Assembly (NCBI RefSeq): GCF_007747655.1
Contig: NZ_CP036274.1
Span: 6,262,001-6,326,000 of the forward strand
Origin: Anatilimnocola aggregata
GTDB lineage: Bacteria > Planctomycetota > Planctomycetia > Pirellulales > Pirellulaceae
Direction: 5' to 3'
DNA: 64,000 bases
Below the pieces are notes generated by a model, which was given only the letters and a program-made list of their open reading frames with translations, was not told the DNA's origin and did not search any database. This document shows positions 1-8,611 of the stretch, piece after piece. Position 1 is the first letter of the stretch. Every line of letters begins with the position of its first letter. The translations under genes were made by a program, and so were the position numbers.

Positions 1-727
1 TGGCAAAGCGTCGATGTGCTGAAGCAACTGCCTCGCGCACGAGTGTCGTTTGTTGCAGTTCCTCAAGCGTGACGAGACCGAGCTTGACCGCATCGTCGGA
101 ATCGTGAGCATCGTAAGTCATGCTGTCAGCTGCTTCGACCACCTGCACTTCGAGCAGCGGGCCGCAACCGCCGGTCGCCGCGAAGAGGGCTGCCTTTTCG
201 GCGCGGGTCTGCTGACCTTCGAGCAATTCGTAGGTGAGATTCAACCCCGAGAATTCGGCGTACCGCTGTTCCAGATCCTCGGCAATGGTGAGGGCAAACC
301 GATTGTGCGAAAAGCCGCCGTACTCGTGCAACACTTCGTTCAGCGCGTCTTCGCCGGCATGCCCAAAGGGCGGATGGCCGATATCGTGAAACAGCGCAAG
401 CGCTTCGACCAGGTCTTCGTTCAACCGCAAACAGCGCCCCAGTGTGCGGGCGAGGCACGATACTTCGTGCGTGTGCGTGAGCCGCGTCCGATGGTAATCG
501 CCGAAGTCGCCGGTAAAGACTTGCATCTTGCCGCTCAGGCGACGAAAGGCAGCCGAGTGAATCACGCGGTCGCGATCTCGCTGAAAAGGGCCGCGATAAG
601 GATGCTCGGGCTGCGGATGCTTCCGTCCCTTGCTCTGCCGACTGAACATGGCATAGCTGGCAAACAGTGCGCGTTCGCGCTCATCGACGGTGCAAATTAG
701 GTTGGAGAGGTCAGGCAGCGTATTCAT
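1..727 (-). CDS. dgt: dGTPase-family HD phosphohydrolase, partial (C-terminus outside window)
   Basis: The reverse strand reads from an ATG at 727 down through base 1 without a stop, giving 242 residues of an incomplete protein. Early residues carry the family hallmarks: an R-x-x-HSAAFRRL stretch near residues 54-64, RLTHTHEV at 82-89, and HDIGHPPFGH at 114-123, which supplies the metal-binding HD pair. A further conserved D sits in SMTYDAHD. These match deoxyguanosinetriphosphate triphosphohydrolases and related HD-domain dNTPases, which remove triphosphate from dNTPs and help set nucleotide pools. The family is usually 370-500 residues, so roughly half is missing. Substrate preference (dGTP or broader) cannot be told from sequence. 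Confidence 0.9.
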   Translation of the reverse strand, partial: MNTLPDLSNLICTVDERERALFASYAMFSRQSKGRKHPQPEHPYRGPFQRDRDRVIHSAAFRRLSGKMQVFTGDFGDYHRTRLTHTHEVSCLARTLGRCLRLNEDLVEALALFHDIGHPPFGHAGEDALNEVLHEYGGFSHNRFALTIAEDLEQRYAEFSGLNLTYELLEGQQTRAEKAALFAATGGCGPLLEVQVVEAADSMTYDAHDSDDAVKLGLVTLEELQQTTLVREAVASAHRRFA

Positions 728-789
728 CGCCCTATGTTAGGCGCGATTGGTGCGCGCGAAAAGATGATGGTGACCTCGATAGGCGTTGA

Positions 790-3700
790 TTAGCGAGGGA
801 CGGTCTTTTCGCCCATCACTACTTCGCTTTTCGTTCCCTTTTGCAGTTCGGCGACCGTCACTTTGGACGTGAAGACCTGCGGCATGGGTTGGGTAGCAGG
901 AGCACCTGCCGGAAGGCGAAAATCCAGGCGGGCCTCGCGAAACGGTCCACCCGTAAGTTCCCAGCGAATTGGATAGGTGCCCTTGGCAAACTTCACGATC
1001 TTTTCGCGGGGGCCTTTGATCACTATGCCCGCACCCACGCTGTTGAACTTCTCACCGTTCAACGAGACGGTATTGAAATCCTCACTCGACGTGCCACCGC
1101 CATGAAAGACTCCATATTCGCCATCGGCGGCAATCACGAGCACACCCTCGAATACGATCGATAATTTGCCGCCCCCTGCCCGAAAACGCGACAGCTGGCG
1201 ATTAAATTCGGTAGACTCGATCACTTTGTTTTCGTTTACATAACTAAGAAGTATGTCTTGTGGCGCGCCATCGACATAAATCAACCCGCGCATGCCGGGG
1301 AGCCACTCGGAGGCCACAAATTCGGCTGAAGAAGCAGGAACGAACGACTGCGGAGATGGCGCAACAACCGGCGGCTCAGCTGCCGGAGGATCAAATTGCA
1401 ATGGAACAAATTTCGGTGCGGCCGGCGCTGGCGAGGAAGGCTCAGCGGCCTTCGCGGCTGCCCCAAAAGCGACTTCTGTCTTCGCTTGTTGGCGGAGGGT
1501 TGTGGTAAGTCGTTTGGGCGTTGCCATCACCGGAGGCAAGGCATCGGCAGGAGCGCCATCGGCACAACGGACATCGATCTTGGCATTGCCGAGTCCACCG
1601 CCGGTTAGTTCCCACTTGAGGATATGTTCGCCCTTGGGCAGAGAGATGGTCCGCATCTCGTTTTTGGTTCGATCATCGCCGACGGTGGAAATTTTTTCGC
1701 CACGGACAAAGAAAGTGTGAACACCACCGCTCGACGATCCACCGACATGATGAAAGGTGTAGTCGCCGTCCTTGGGAACGATGAGCACCCCTTCGAGCCG
1801 GATCATCACGCGCTGCGTTGGCTGACGGAACGGTTGCAGCAGTGGGTCGAACTCGGCTCCGGTGATGGTATGGCCAGGTTGATAGCTGACGAGGACGTTC
1901 TGAACTTGATTGTCGACCAATACGAGTCCGAATAGACCCGGTTCCCACCCGGTTTGATTGCTGGCACTCTTGGTCGACGATGTGCCAGGCTTGGAAGCAC
2001 TGGCGGTCGAGCCGCTGGCCGGGCGTGGAGCCGCGGTATCGGGAACAGCGGACAGTTCCTTGATCCGCTTTTCGGCCTTGGCTTTGCTTAAGCCGGTAAG
2101 CGCGGAGACTGCCTGGCGATACCAATACTTGGCGCGTATTTTCGCAAGTGCGATCAGTTCGAGATCGACTCCCTTGGTGTTGTCGGCCCAATCGAACCAA
2201 GCTTCGGCGGCTGCCAATTGAAGATCGGCAGAGTCGGGCTCGCCATTGTCGCCATCTGCGACCTGATCGGTGGGGAGCACACTTTGCAAGGACTCGATTC
2301 CCGCTGCCGCCAGGTGAGCGCGACCTTTCTTCCAATCTTGCTGCATGGTGCAAACGAATTTGCCAGCGATGAGATTGGCTGCTGCATCGGTCGGATTCCC
2401 AGCCAGTGTTGCCAGGGCCCGTTCGTACTCGGCATATTCATTTTTAAGTTTCACCACGGCGGTGCGCTGTTGCGATGCCTGTCGCTTCTTCTCCAAGTCT
2501 TTCAAGCGACTGGTGACTTTGAGCCCCAACAGCGACAGCTGATCTGCGTATTCGATCTGCTGCGTAAGGACGGCGGTATCGATCTCAATTTTAAGTTTGT
2601 CGGCCAGACTGTCGCGCTGCTCGGGCGCGAGCGTTGCATCGGCAAGGGCAGAGTAGGTGGCGGCAAACAGATCGCGACTCTCTTTGGGTTCGAAGCGATA
2701 GGAGGTCGTTAGATTCTGAACAGCGCGCAGTGCTGGCGACACTTCTCCGGCACCGATGAACAACTTGCGCGCATTATCGAGCAATACGTAGCAGCCTGCG
2801 GGATCGTCCTTGGTCTCGCGCGCGAGTTTGTCCATCTTGCGCGCGAGAGCGTACTTCAGCTCTGGTTTGTTCGCCGCTTTGGCTTCCTTCCCAAAGATCT
2901 CTAAGATTTGCGCGCGGGCTGCTGTCAGCGCGTCTTCACTGGGCAACGGAGTTGCTGCCGCATCGGCCGGAGCGGGGGAGTCGCCACCATCAGGCGGATC
3001 GAGGGCCGCACCAAAGGGCACCGGATTAGGGGCCGGAGTATCGTCCGAATTTAGTTCGGGCGGCCTGGTGTCTGGAATGGCGGGTGATGATGGTGTCGCA
3101 TCCGGCGTTGTAACCGGAGGATTTACGGGGTCAGCCACCGCTGGAGGGACTGTGCTATTTGCAGGAACATCAGGCGAGGGAGTCGGCGAATTGCTTGTCG
3201 TCTCTGGCGTTGGCGGCGCGAGGGGCGGCGGAGCGGGAGTTACTGAATCAGTTTTGGGTGGCGGTCCGGGCAACGTTGCGCCTTCGACGGGGTTCACTGC
3301 CGGCGGAACGACGGAATTCTCAGCCCCGTTTGAGCTAGCACTGTTTTCGCCGCCTGAATTGGCCGCAAGTTGGTCTCCGCCATTCATCGCGGCAATCACG
3401 ATCACCGCACTGGTGAGCAGAGCACCCACGATCAGGCCAGCCAGAATCAAATGAGTGGTCGTGGGCCCTTTGCTAACCGGACGAGAAGCCTTGTTGATGA
3501 ACGGGGCCGGCGCGGGAGCAAATGCAGGCTGTGGAATTGGTGCCGGTACTGGAACGTAGTTCGGTGGCGGCAGCGGCTGAGGTGGCAAGGCTGGCCCGCT
3601 CAAGGGTGGTGGGGGCAAGGGAGCAGCGAGCGGGGCCTTGGCGGGAAGTACGGCTGCTTGAGGCAGAGGTTTGGCCTTGGGGACCGCCTTCACTTCGAGT

Positions 3701-3975
3701 TGTTTGCGCAGGTTGCTGTCGTACGCGGTCTTTTTTCCAACATTGAGCAAGCAAGCCGCAGCTGCCGAAACGTCATTGAGCACGCTCTGGCTGAGCGCAG
3801 CATTCTTACCAACTTGCAGCGTGCGCAGATGAGCCATGCGCTGGTCGGCGGCATTGCTGATCACTTCCAGGTTCGGCTCGAAATTCTTCAATCCCAACAG
3901 GCGATAGTGGTTGGCCGGCTGCTCTTCCGGTGGAATGCCGAGCCAGGTGTAAAACGGGTCAAACTTTTCGGACAT
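790..3975 (-). CDS. Large single-pass membrane protein, J-like N-terminus, tandem PA14-like domains
   Basis: The start at 3975 is preferred because AGAGGA lies 7 bases upstream; an in-frame extension to 4077 is possible but reads as non-coding. The product is 1061 residues. Residues 1-95 form a J-like module common in planctomycetes (WLGIPPEEQPANHYRLLGL). A Pro-rich stretch (96-170) precedes one membrane helix (174-197), and a long Pro/Ser/Thr-rich linker runs to about 350. An alpha-helical region covers 350-650. Two copies of a beta-rich domain follow, beginning near 677 and near 905, both with a W-x-PG-x-x-G-L opening and a G-E-K/EL-T-G-G pattern, resembling PA14/carbohydrate-binding modules. 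Likely N-in, C-out topology. Function unknown; binding of an extracellular ligand is inference. Confidence 0.85.
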   Translation of the reverse strand: MSEKFDPFYTWLGIPPEEQPANHYRLLGLKNFEPNLEVISNAADQRMAHLRTLQVGKNAALSQSVLNDVSAAAACLLNVGKKTAYDSNLRKQLEVKAVPKAKPLPQAAVLPAKAPLAAPLPPPPLSGPALPPQPLPPPNYVPVPAPIPQPAFAPAPAPFINKASRPVSKGPTTTHLILAGLIVGALLTSAVIVIAAMNGGDQLAANSGGENSASSNGAENSVVPPAVNPVEGATLPGPPPKTDSVTPAPPPLAPPTPETTSNSPTPSPDVPANSTVPPAVADPVNPPVTTPDATPSSPAIPDTRPPELNSDDTPAPNPVPFGAALDPPDGGDSPAPADAAATPLPSEDALTAARAQILEIFGKEAKAANKPELKYALARKMDKLARETKDDPAGCYVLLDNARKLFIGAGEVSPALRAVQNLTTSYRFEPKESRDLFAATYSALADATLAPEQRDSLADKLKIEIDTAVLTQQIEYADQLSLLGLKVTSRLKDLEKKRQASQQRTAVVKLKNEYAEYERALATLAGNPTDAAANLIAGKFVCTMQQDWKKGRAHLAAAGIESLQSVLPTDQVADGDNGEPDSADLQLAAAEAWFDWADNTKGVDLELIALAKIRAKYWYRQAVSALTGLSKAKAEKRIKELSAVPDTAAPRPASGSTASASKPGTSSTKSASNQTGWEPGLFGLVLVDNQVQNVLVSYQPGHTITGAEFDPLLQPFRQPTQRVMIRLEGVLIVPKDGDYTFHHVGGSSSGGVHTFFVRGEKISTVGDDRTKNEMRTISLPKGEHILKWELTGGGLGNAKIDVRCADGAPADALPPVMATPKRLTTTLRQQAKTEVAFGAAAKAAEPSSPAPAAPKFVPLQFDPPAAEPPVVAPSPQSFVPASSAEFVASEWLPGMRGLIYVDGAPQDILLSYVNENKVIESTEFNRQLSRFRAGGGKLSIVFEGVLVIAADGEYGVFHGGGTSSEDFNTVSLNGEKFNSVGAGIVIKGPREKIVKFAKGTYPIRWELTGGPFREARLDFRLPAGAPATQPMPQVFTSKVTVAELQKGTKSEVVMGEKTVPR

Positions 3976-4213
3976 GAGCGATCCTCTTACAGAACAACGA
4001 ATAGCTGCATCAGTTTGACACCCCTTTGGCACCTCCGGTTCCGCGAGTATTATCAACCCCGAAGGAGTAGTGGTCAATCGTCAACTACCATTTGCCCGGC
4101 AGAGGCGTCCCGCTTGCCAAGCCCTGGTGCTGGCCTCGTCAACAGTGGGCTTTTTCGCTAAACTTCCGGGCTTTCTCGCCGCACTCTTCGCAACACACGT
4201 TTGGGCCGCAGAT

Positions 4214-5317
4214 ATGAAAGCCATTGCCGTTTATCCGGGCAAAAAAGATAGCGTTCACTTGGAAGAAATCGCTAAGCCGGCGGTCACCGACATTCCCAAT
4301 GAAATGGGCGTGCTGGTGCGAGTGCTGAAGGTGGGAGTCGACGCGACCGATCGCGAAATCAACGACGCGCTCTACGGCCAGGCCCCGCCCGGCGACAAAC
4401 ACATGGTCCTTGGGCACGAGTCGTTCGGCATTGTCGAAGCGGTCGGCAAGAAGGTTCGCCGCGTGCAGGTGGGGGATTATGTCACCGCGACCGTGCGTCG
4501 TCCCGGTAAGTCGATCTACGACATGATCGGCACCTACGACATGACCAGCGAAGAAACCTACTACGAGCGCGGCATCAACCTGCTGCACGGCTATCTCACC
4601 GAGTACTTCGTCGATCACGAAGATTACATCGTGAAGGTCCCCAAGGGTCTGAAGCACCTGCATGTGCTGATGGAGCCGATGAGCTGCGCCGCGAAGGCCG
4701 TGCAACAAGCGTACGAAGTGCAACGCCGGATGCGAGTCTGGAGCCCGAAGACGGCCTTTGTGTTTGGTGTCGGTCAGATCGGCCTGTTGTCGGCGCTAAT
4801 CCTCAAGCTGCGCGGGTTGCAAGTCTTCTCACTCGCCCGCTCGAAGGCCGGCACGCTCAATAGCAAAATTGTCGAAGGTCTCGGCTCGACCTATGTCAGC
4901 ACTGCCGAGACGAGCATCGATCAACTGGTAAAAAGCGTCGGCAAACCAGACCTGATCATCGACGCTACCGGCAGCAGCCAGATGGCGTTCGACGGCATGC
5001 GTTGCCTCGGCCTCAACGGGGTGCTGGTGTGGACGAGCATCACAGGTGCCGATCGCAAGATTGAAGTCCCCTCGGACAAAATCAATCTCGAATGGGTGCT
5101 CGGCAACAAGCTGCTCCTCGGCAGCGTGAATGCGAATCGCGAGCATTTCGAGTCGGGCATTCGCGATCTAGCCCTCGGCGAAATGATGTACCCTGGCATC
5201 GTGCAGCAGATTCTGACCAATCCGGTCGAAGGTCTCGATCGCTACGAAGAGATGATGAAGCTGCTAACGAACGAGAAGGCCGCACTCAAGGTATATATGA
5301 ACATTGCCTCGGAGTAA
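4214..5317 (+). CDS. Zinc-dependent glucose 1-dehydrogenase-like MDR protein
   Basis: I place the start at 4214 because the family begins MKAIAV; the open frame extends to 4070 but those 48 residues are not conserved-looking, and no clear ribosome site is visible. The 367-residue product matches the glucose dehydrogenase branch of zinc alcohol dehydrogenases. Visible features are the GVDATDREI stretch with the Asp zinc ligand, GHESFG with His-Glu, MEPMSCA with the further Glu, a nucleotide-binding GVGQIG near the middle, and the family C-terminal region ending in [17 protein letters not shown]. Members oxidise glucose or related aldoses with NAD(P). The exact sugar is not known here. It is followed 56 bases later by the nitrilase gene on the same strand. 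Confidence 0.87.
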   Translation: MKAIAVYPGKKDSVHLEEIAKPAVTDIPNEMGVLVRVLKVGVDATDREINDALYGQAPPGDKHMVLGHESFGIVEAVGKKVRRVQVGDYVTATVRRPGKSIYDMIGTYDMTSEETYYERGINLLHGYLTEYFVDHEDYIVKVPKGLKHLHVLMEPMSCAAKAVQQAYEVQRRMRVWSPKTAFVFGVGQIGLLSALILKLRGLQVFSLARSKAGTLNSKIVEGLGSTYVSTAETSIDQLVKSVGKPDLIIDATGSSQMAFDGMRCLGLNGVLVWTSITGADRKIEVPSDKINLEWVLGNKLLLGSVNANREHFESGIRDLALGEMMYPGIVQQILTNPVEGLDRYEEMMKLLTNEKAALKVYMNIASE

Positions 5318-5373
5318 TGGTTGAGCTTTAGCGGCTCGGCAGGAGCCTCGTCCTCCCGAACTGAAAGTCCACC

Positions 5374-6189
5374 ATGAAGACCAAGCTTCGCGTTGCTGCC
5401 GTGCAAATGAATTCTTCGCTCGACAAGGCGAAGAATCTGGCCGAAGCGGAGCGGCTAATCAGGCACGCCACGGCTGGCGGGGCAGAACTGATTGTCCTGC
5501 CCGAGCTATTCAATCTGTACGGCGACCTGCGGCAGGCGGCGGCCAAAGCAGAGCCCCTTGAGGGCCCAACCGCACAGCTACTCTCTGCGTTGGCGCGCGA
5601 GTTGGCGGTGTACCTTGTTGGTGGCAGTTTTGCCGAAGTGGCCGCCGGTGAAAACCGTGCTTACAACACCAGCTTGACGATCGACCCGAGTGGTAACGTC
5701 TTAGCGACGTATCGCAAGATGCACTTGTTCAACGTCGATCTCGGCGCTGAGCTGCGCGTGTGTGAGTCAGACAATCTGCTGCCGGGCACAGAGATCACTT
5801 GCCTGGAAACGGACTTCGCCAAGCTGGGCATCTCCATTTGTTACGACTTGCGTTTTCCCGAGTTGTATCGCGAACAGGCGAGTCAAGGTGTTGAGTTGCT
5901 GTGCATTCCCGCCGCGTTCACGCAGCGGACTGGGCGCGATCACTGGGAGTTGCTGGTGCGAACTCGCGCGGTCGAGAATCAGTGCTATGTCATTGCCGCC
6001 AACCAGGTGGGCGAACATGCCCCCGGCAGCGTGAGCTATGGGCGTTCGCTGATCGTTGATCCCTGGGGCAAGGTGCTGACCGAAGCCAGCGGCGAGCGGG
6101 CGGAAGTTGTGCTTGCCGATCTCTCGGGCGAACTTCTGACTGACATTCGCCGCAAGTTGCCAGCACTGAAGAATCGAATCCTGCCATGA
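5374..6189 (+). CDS. Carbon-nitrogen hydrolase (Nit1/Nit2-type amidase)
   Basis: The 271-residue protein has the full nitrilase-superfamily triad: Glu44 in LPELFNLYG, Lys115 in YRKMHLF, and Cys156 in GISICYDLRFPELYR. The HLF and YDLRFPELYR wording is that of the Nit branch, whose members hydrolyse omega-amides or deaminated glutathione, a metabolite-repair role. It is cytoplasmic, with no signal peptide. Its stop overlaps the folP start by four bases (ATGA), so the two are probably co-translated. No functional link to folate synthesis is known to me; the pairing may simply be an operon. Deaminated glutathione amidase is the best guess for substrate, with omega-amidase as the alternative. Confidence 0.88.
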   Translation: MKTKLRVAAVQMNSSLDKAKNLAEAERLIRHATAGGAELIVLPELFNLYGDLRQAAAKAEPLEGPTAQLLSALARELAVYLVGGSFAEVAAGENRAYNTSLTIDPSGNVLATYRKMHLFNVDLGAELRVCESDNLLPGTEITCLETDFAKLGISICYDLRFPELYREQASQGVELLCIPAAFTQRTGRDHWELLVRTRAVENQCYVIAANQVGEHAPGSVSYGRSLIVDPWGKVLTEASGERAEVVLADLSGELLTDIRRKLPALKNRILP

Positions 6190-7088
6190 CCAACCGCTCA
6201 CCAACTCCGTTTCAGCCTCCGCGCTGGCCGGCGATACGGAGCCAAGTGTGGCAACTGCGAACCCGCGAACTGACATTCGTCGCGGGCCCAGCTTGGATGG
6301 CAATCGTCAACGTTACGCCCGATAGTTTTTCGGACGGCGGTCAGTATTTCAACCCTGCGGCAGCCATCGAACAGGCCGAACACTTGCTGAGCCAGGGTGC
6401 CGATATTCTCGATATCGGCGGCGAAAGCACCCGACCATACTCGGAGCCGGTGAGCGAAACGGAAGAACTGCGCCGAGTGCTGCCGGTGATCGAAGCGATT
6501 CGCCAGCGTCATCCGACCGCGCTCATTTCCATTGATACTTCCAAGCCTGCCGTCGCAGCAGCAGCTGTGAGCGCCGGCGCAGAGATCATGAACGACATCA
6601 CGGGATTCGCCAACCCGGCCATGATCGAACTGGCCCGCGCGACGCAGGTCGGGGTGTGCGCGATGCACATGCAAGGGACTCCGCAGACAATGCAGGACCA
6701 GCCCGCGTACGGCAATGTCGTGGCCGAGGTGTCTGCCTATCTCGAGCAGCGGCGCGACGCTCTCCTTGCTGCGGGCCTGCTTCCCGCGCGCATCTGCCTC
6801 GACCCTGGCATTGGCTTCGGCAAGACGCATGAACATAACCTGCAGCTCATGGCCCACTCTGCGACGTTTCACGCGTTGGGCTGCCCGCTGCTGGTGGGGC
6901 ATTCGCGCAAAGGTTTCATTGGACAGGTCCTCGGCGATAAGAGTGCCAATCGCGATGCCGGTTCCCTGGGCGGAGCGCTCGCTCTGGCCCTGCAAGGAGT
7001 GCAGGTGATTCGCTTGCACCAGATTCGCGCGGCGCGCGAGGCCTGGCAAGTGTTGCGGGCCAGCTTGCCAGGCATGAATCCGAGTTAG
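6186..7088 (+). CDS. folP: Dihydropteroate synthase
   Basis: This 300-residue protein joins p-aminobenzoate to the pterin pyrophosphate in folate biosynthesis. It has all the family blocks: NVTPDSFSDGG near residue 40, DIGGESTRP in the pterin-binding loop, SIDTSKP, NDITGF, the DPGIGFGKTHEHN strand and GHSRKGF near the end. Length is slightly above the 270-290 usual because of about 30 extra N-terminal residues rich in Arg/Pro. The ATG lies inside the stop of the preceding nitrilase gene. The matching HPPK gene (folK) lies 11 kb away on the other strand. The converging reverse-strand gene ends six bases downstream. Confidence 0.96.
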   Translation: MTNRSPTPFQPPRWPAIRSQVWQLRTRELTFVAGPAWMAIVNVTPDSFSDGGQYFNPAAAIEQAEHLLSQGADILDIGGESTRPYSEPVSETEELRRVLPVIEAIRQRHPTALISIDTSKPAVAAAAVSAGAEIMNDITGFANPAMIELARATQVGVCAMHMQGTPQTMQDQPAYGNVVAEVSAYLEQRRDALLAAGLLPARICLDPGIGFGKTHEHNLQLMAHSATFHALGCPLLVGHSRKGFIGQVLGDKSANRDAGSLGGALALALQGVQVIRLHQIRAAREAWQVLRASLPGMNPS

Positions 7089-7094
7089 CGAAAA

Positions 7095-8510
7095 CTACGG
7101 ACTGCCGATTACACGCTCACTGGCCGGAATGTGAAAGACCGTGAGTGCAGCAGTTTCCCAGCCGCGGGGCTGGCCTTTGCGCCAACCATCCCAACAAATG
7201 AAGAGGCGTTCTCCCTTTTCATCCAGGGCCGAACTAAACGAGCCATCGAGCGCATAGCCATGTTTTTCCCAAAACGTGGCGTGCAAAAAGCCGAGCACTT
7301 TCCGCCGGTTGGTCGCAGTGTCGTACTGCACGATTGGTGTACCGTCTTTGGTCGCGCCACCATGTGCGCCGGGGACGTAGTAGAGGTAACGCCCCGTGGG
7401 ATCGGCCTCGATCGACGAAATATACTCCTGCGTGCCGACCCCAACGTTGCCAAGTTGCTTGACTTCATTCGTCTTTACATTCAGCGACCAGAGATCGGCC
7501 TTGGTGCCAGAAGTGCAATAGACCAGCCCTTGCGGCGTTTCGGCCGAGGCACTGCGGACGTGCGGGATCTCCATTTTTGTGATTTCGTTGGTCTCGGGAT
7601 CGTACATGCTCCCTTCCCAATAGACGCGGCCCGTCGAAGTCGAAAAGATCAGAACGCGCGTCGGACCGTGATCGGCCACCTTGAGCAACTTGCCGCTCCG
7701 GACATCGAGCGCGAAGAACTGCACGTTCTGATTCGCCGCATCTTTGCCCGGTGCTGTGCCGCCGTAATAGATCATTCGCTTCGGGTCGAGCACGCTGGCG
7801 GGCAACGTGTGCTTGGGAATCGGGAACTGCTTGACGATCTGTGTTTCGAGCGTGGCGGGGTTTGTGCGCAGGATCCATTCCCCAAGGTAACCATTCTTAT
7901 CGTGAGTCACTGTCGGCGAGCCACGATCGGTCGCATAGTACAGCCAGCCGTCGTTACCCATGTCGATGCGGCTCTGCATTTCACCGGGACGATAATTCAT
8001 CTCCGGCGGAAAGACATTCTTCGATTCCAGGAACTTGCTGGTGTCGCACAGCAGCCGGAACTGTTGCTTGGCGGCATCATATTCCCACAGATGGGCGGTC
8101 CCTCGCGGCGCGAGATGATCGTTGTCGGACGTGTAGTACTTGTCGCCGAGCACGAAGCCGTCCGATCGATTCGACCACGGATTGCCCGGATAGTTTTGCT
8201 CGGGGAAAAAAGCGAAGTCGACACGGGGCGGAGACTTGGCAATGCCCACCTCAGCCCGCAGGTTTTCACCGGGCTTTAAGAAGTCGACGGTTTGTTCGCT
8301 GACCACCAACTTGCCATCGGCCAACTTGGGCGGATACGGCAGTGGATAGCGAGCTTTTTCGCGCGCAGCCCGCGCTTCTTCGGGGCTCAACTTGGGTTTA
8401 GCTGGCTTTTTCTCTTGCCCGAAGCTAGTGCCAGTTGCGACCAGCAGAAGGGTAGCCAATAAGGCCAATGATGTACGCGAGCGAACTGCTTGATGTGAAA
8501 ATTGCATCAT
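7095..8510 (-). CDS. Secreted beta-propeller-like protein, unknown function
   Basis: The 471-residue product opens with a signal peptide (hydrophobic SLALLATLLLVATGTSFGQ, likely cleaved after the Gly-Gln region). A Lys/Pro/Glu-rich linker follows, then repeated short strands with GDKYYTSD, DNDHLAPRGTAHLWEYD, YYGGTAPGKD and YLYYVPGAHGG. These resemble blades of a propeller used in planctomycete secreted proteins. I see no catalytic motif. It probably resides in the periplasm. The gene lies 101 bases below the double-PDZ protein on the same strand and is separated from it by a strong hairpin, so it may have its own promoter. Confidence 0.8.
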   Translation of the reverse strand: MMQFSHQAVRSRTSLALLATLLLVATGTSFGQEKKPAKPKLSPEEARAAREKARYPLPYPPKLADGKLVVSEQTVDFLKPGENLRAEVGIAKSPPRVDFAFFPEQNYPGNPWSNRSDGFVLGDKYYTSDNDHLAPRGTAHLWEYDAAKQQFRLLCDTSKFLESKNVFPPEMNYRPGEMQSRIDMGNDGWLYYATDRGSPTVTHDKNGYLGEWILRTNPATLETQIVKQFPIPKHTLPASVLDPKRMIYYGGTAPGKDAANQNVQFFALDVRSGKLLKVADHGPTRVLIFSTSTGRVYWEGSMYDPETNEITKMEIPHVRSASAETPQGLVYCTSGTKADLWSLNVKTNEVKQLGNVGVGTQEYISSIEADPTGRYLYYVPGAHGGATKDGTPIVQYDTATNRRKVLGFLHATFWEKHGYALDGSFSSALDEKGERLFICWDGWRKGQPRGWETAALTVFHIPASERVIGSP

Positions 8511-8539
8511 GGTGTTCTAGCAAACTGGACGGTCGGTGA

Positions 8540-8580
8540 CGAACAAACAGGGGAGCAGGATGTGCATCCTGCTCCCCTGT
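8540..8580 (-). terminator. Strong 15-bp hairpin, probable transcription terminator
   Basis: Arms at 8547-8561 and 8566-8580 are perfectly complementary over 15 bases with a four-base loop. Read on the reverse strand the hairpin is followed by TTTGTTC. It lies 32 bases past the stop of the double-PDZ gene and 37 bases before the start of the next gene, so it most likely ends the PDZ transcript. The T-tract is short, so factor-assisted termination or mRNA end protection is possible. Confidence 0.65.
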
Positions 8581-8611
8581 GGCGGTTTGACGATTGGTGG
8601 CTGAACCGCAA

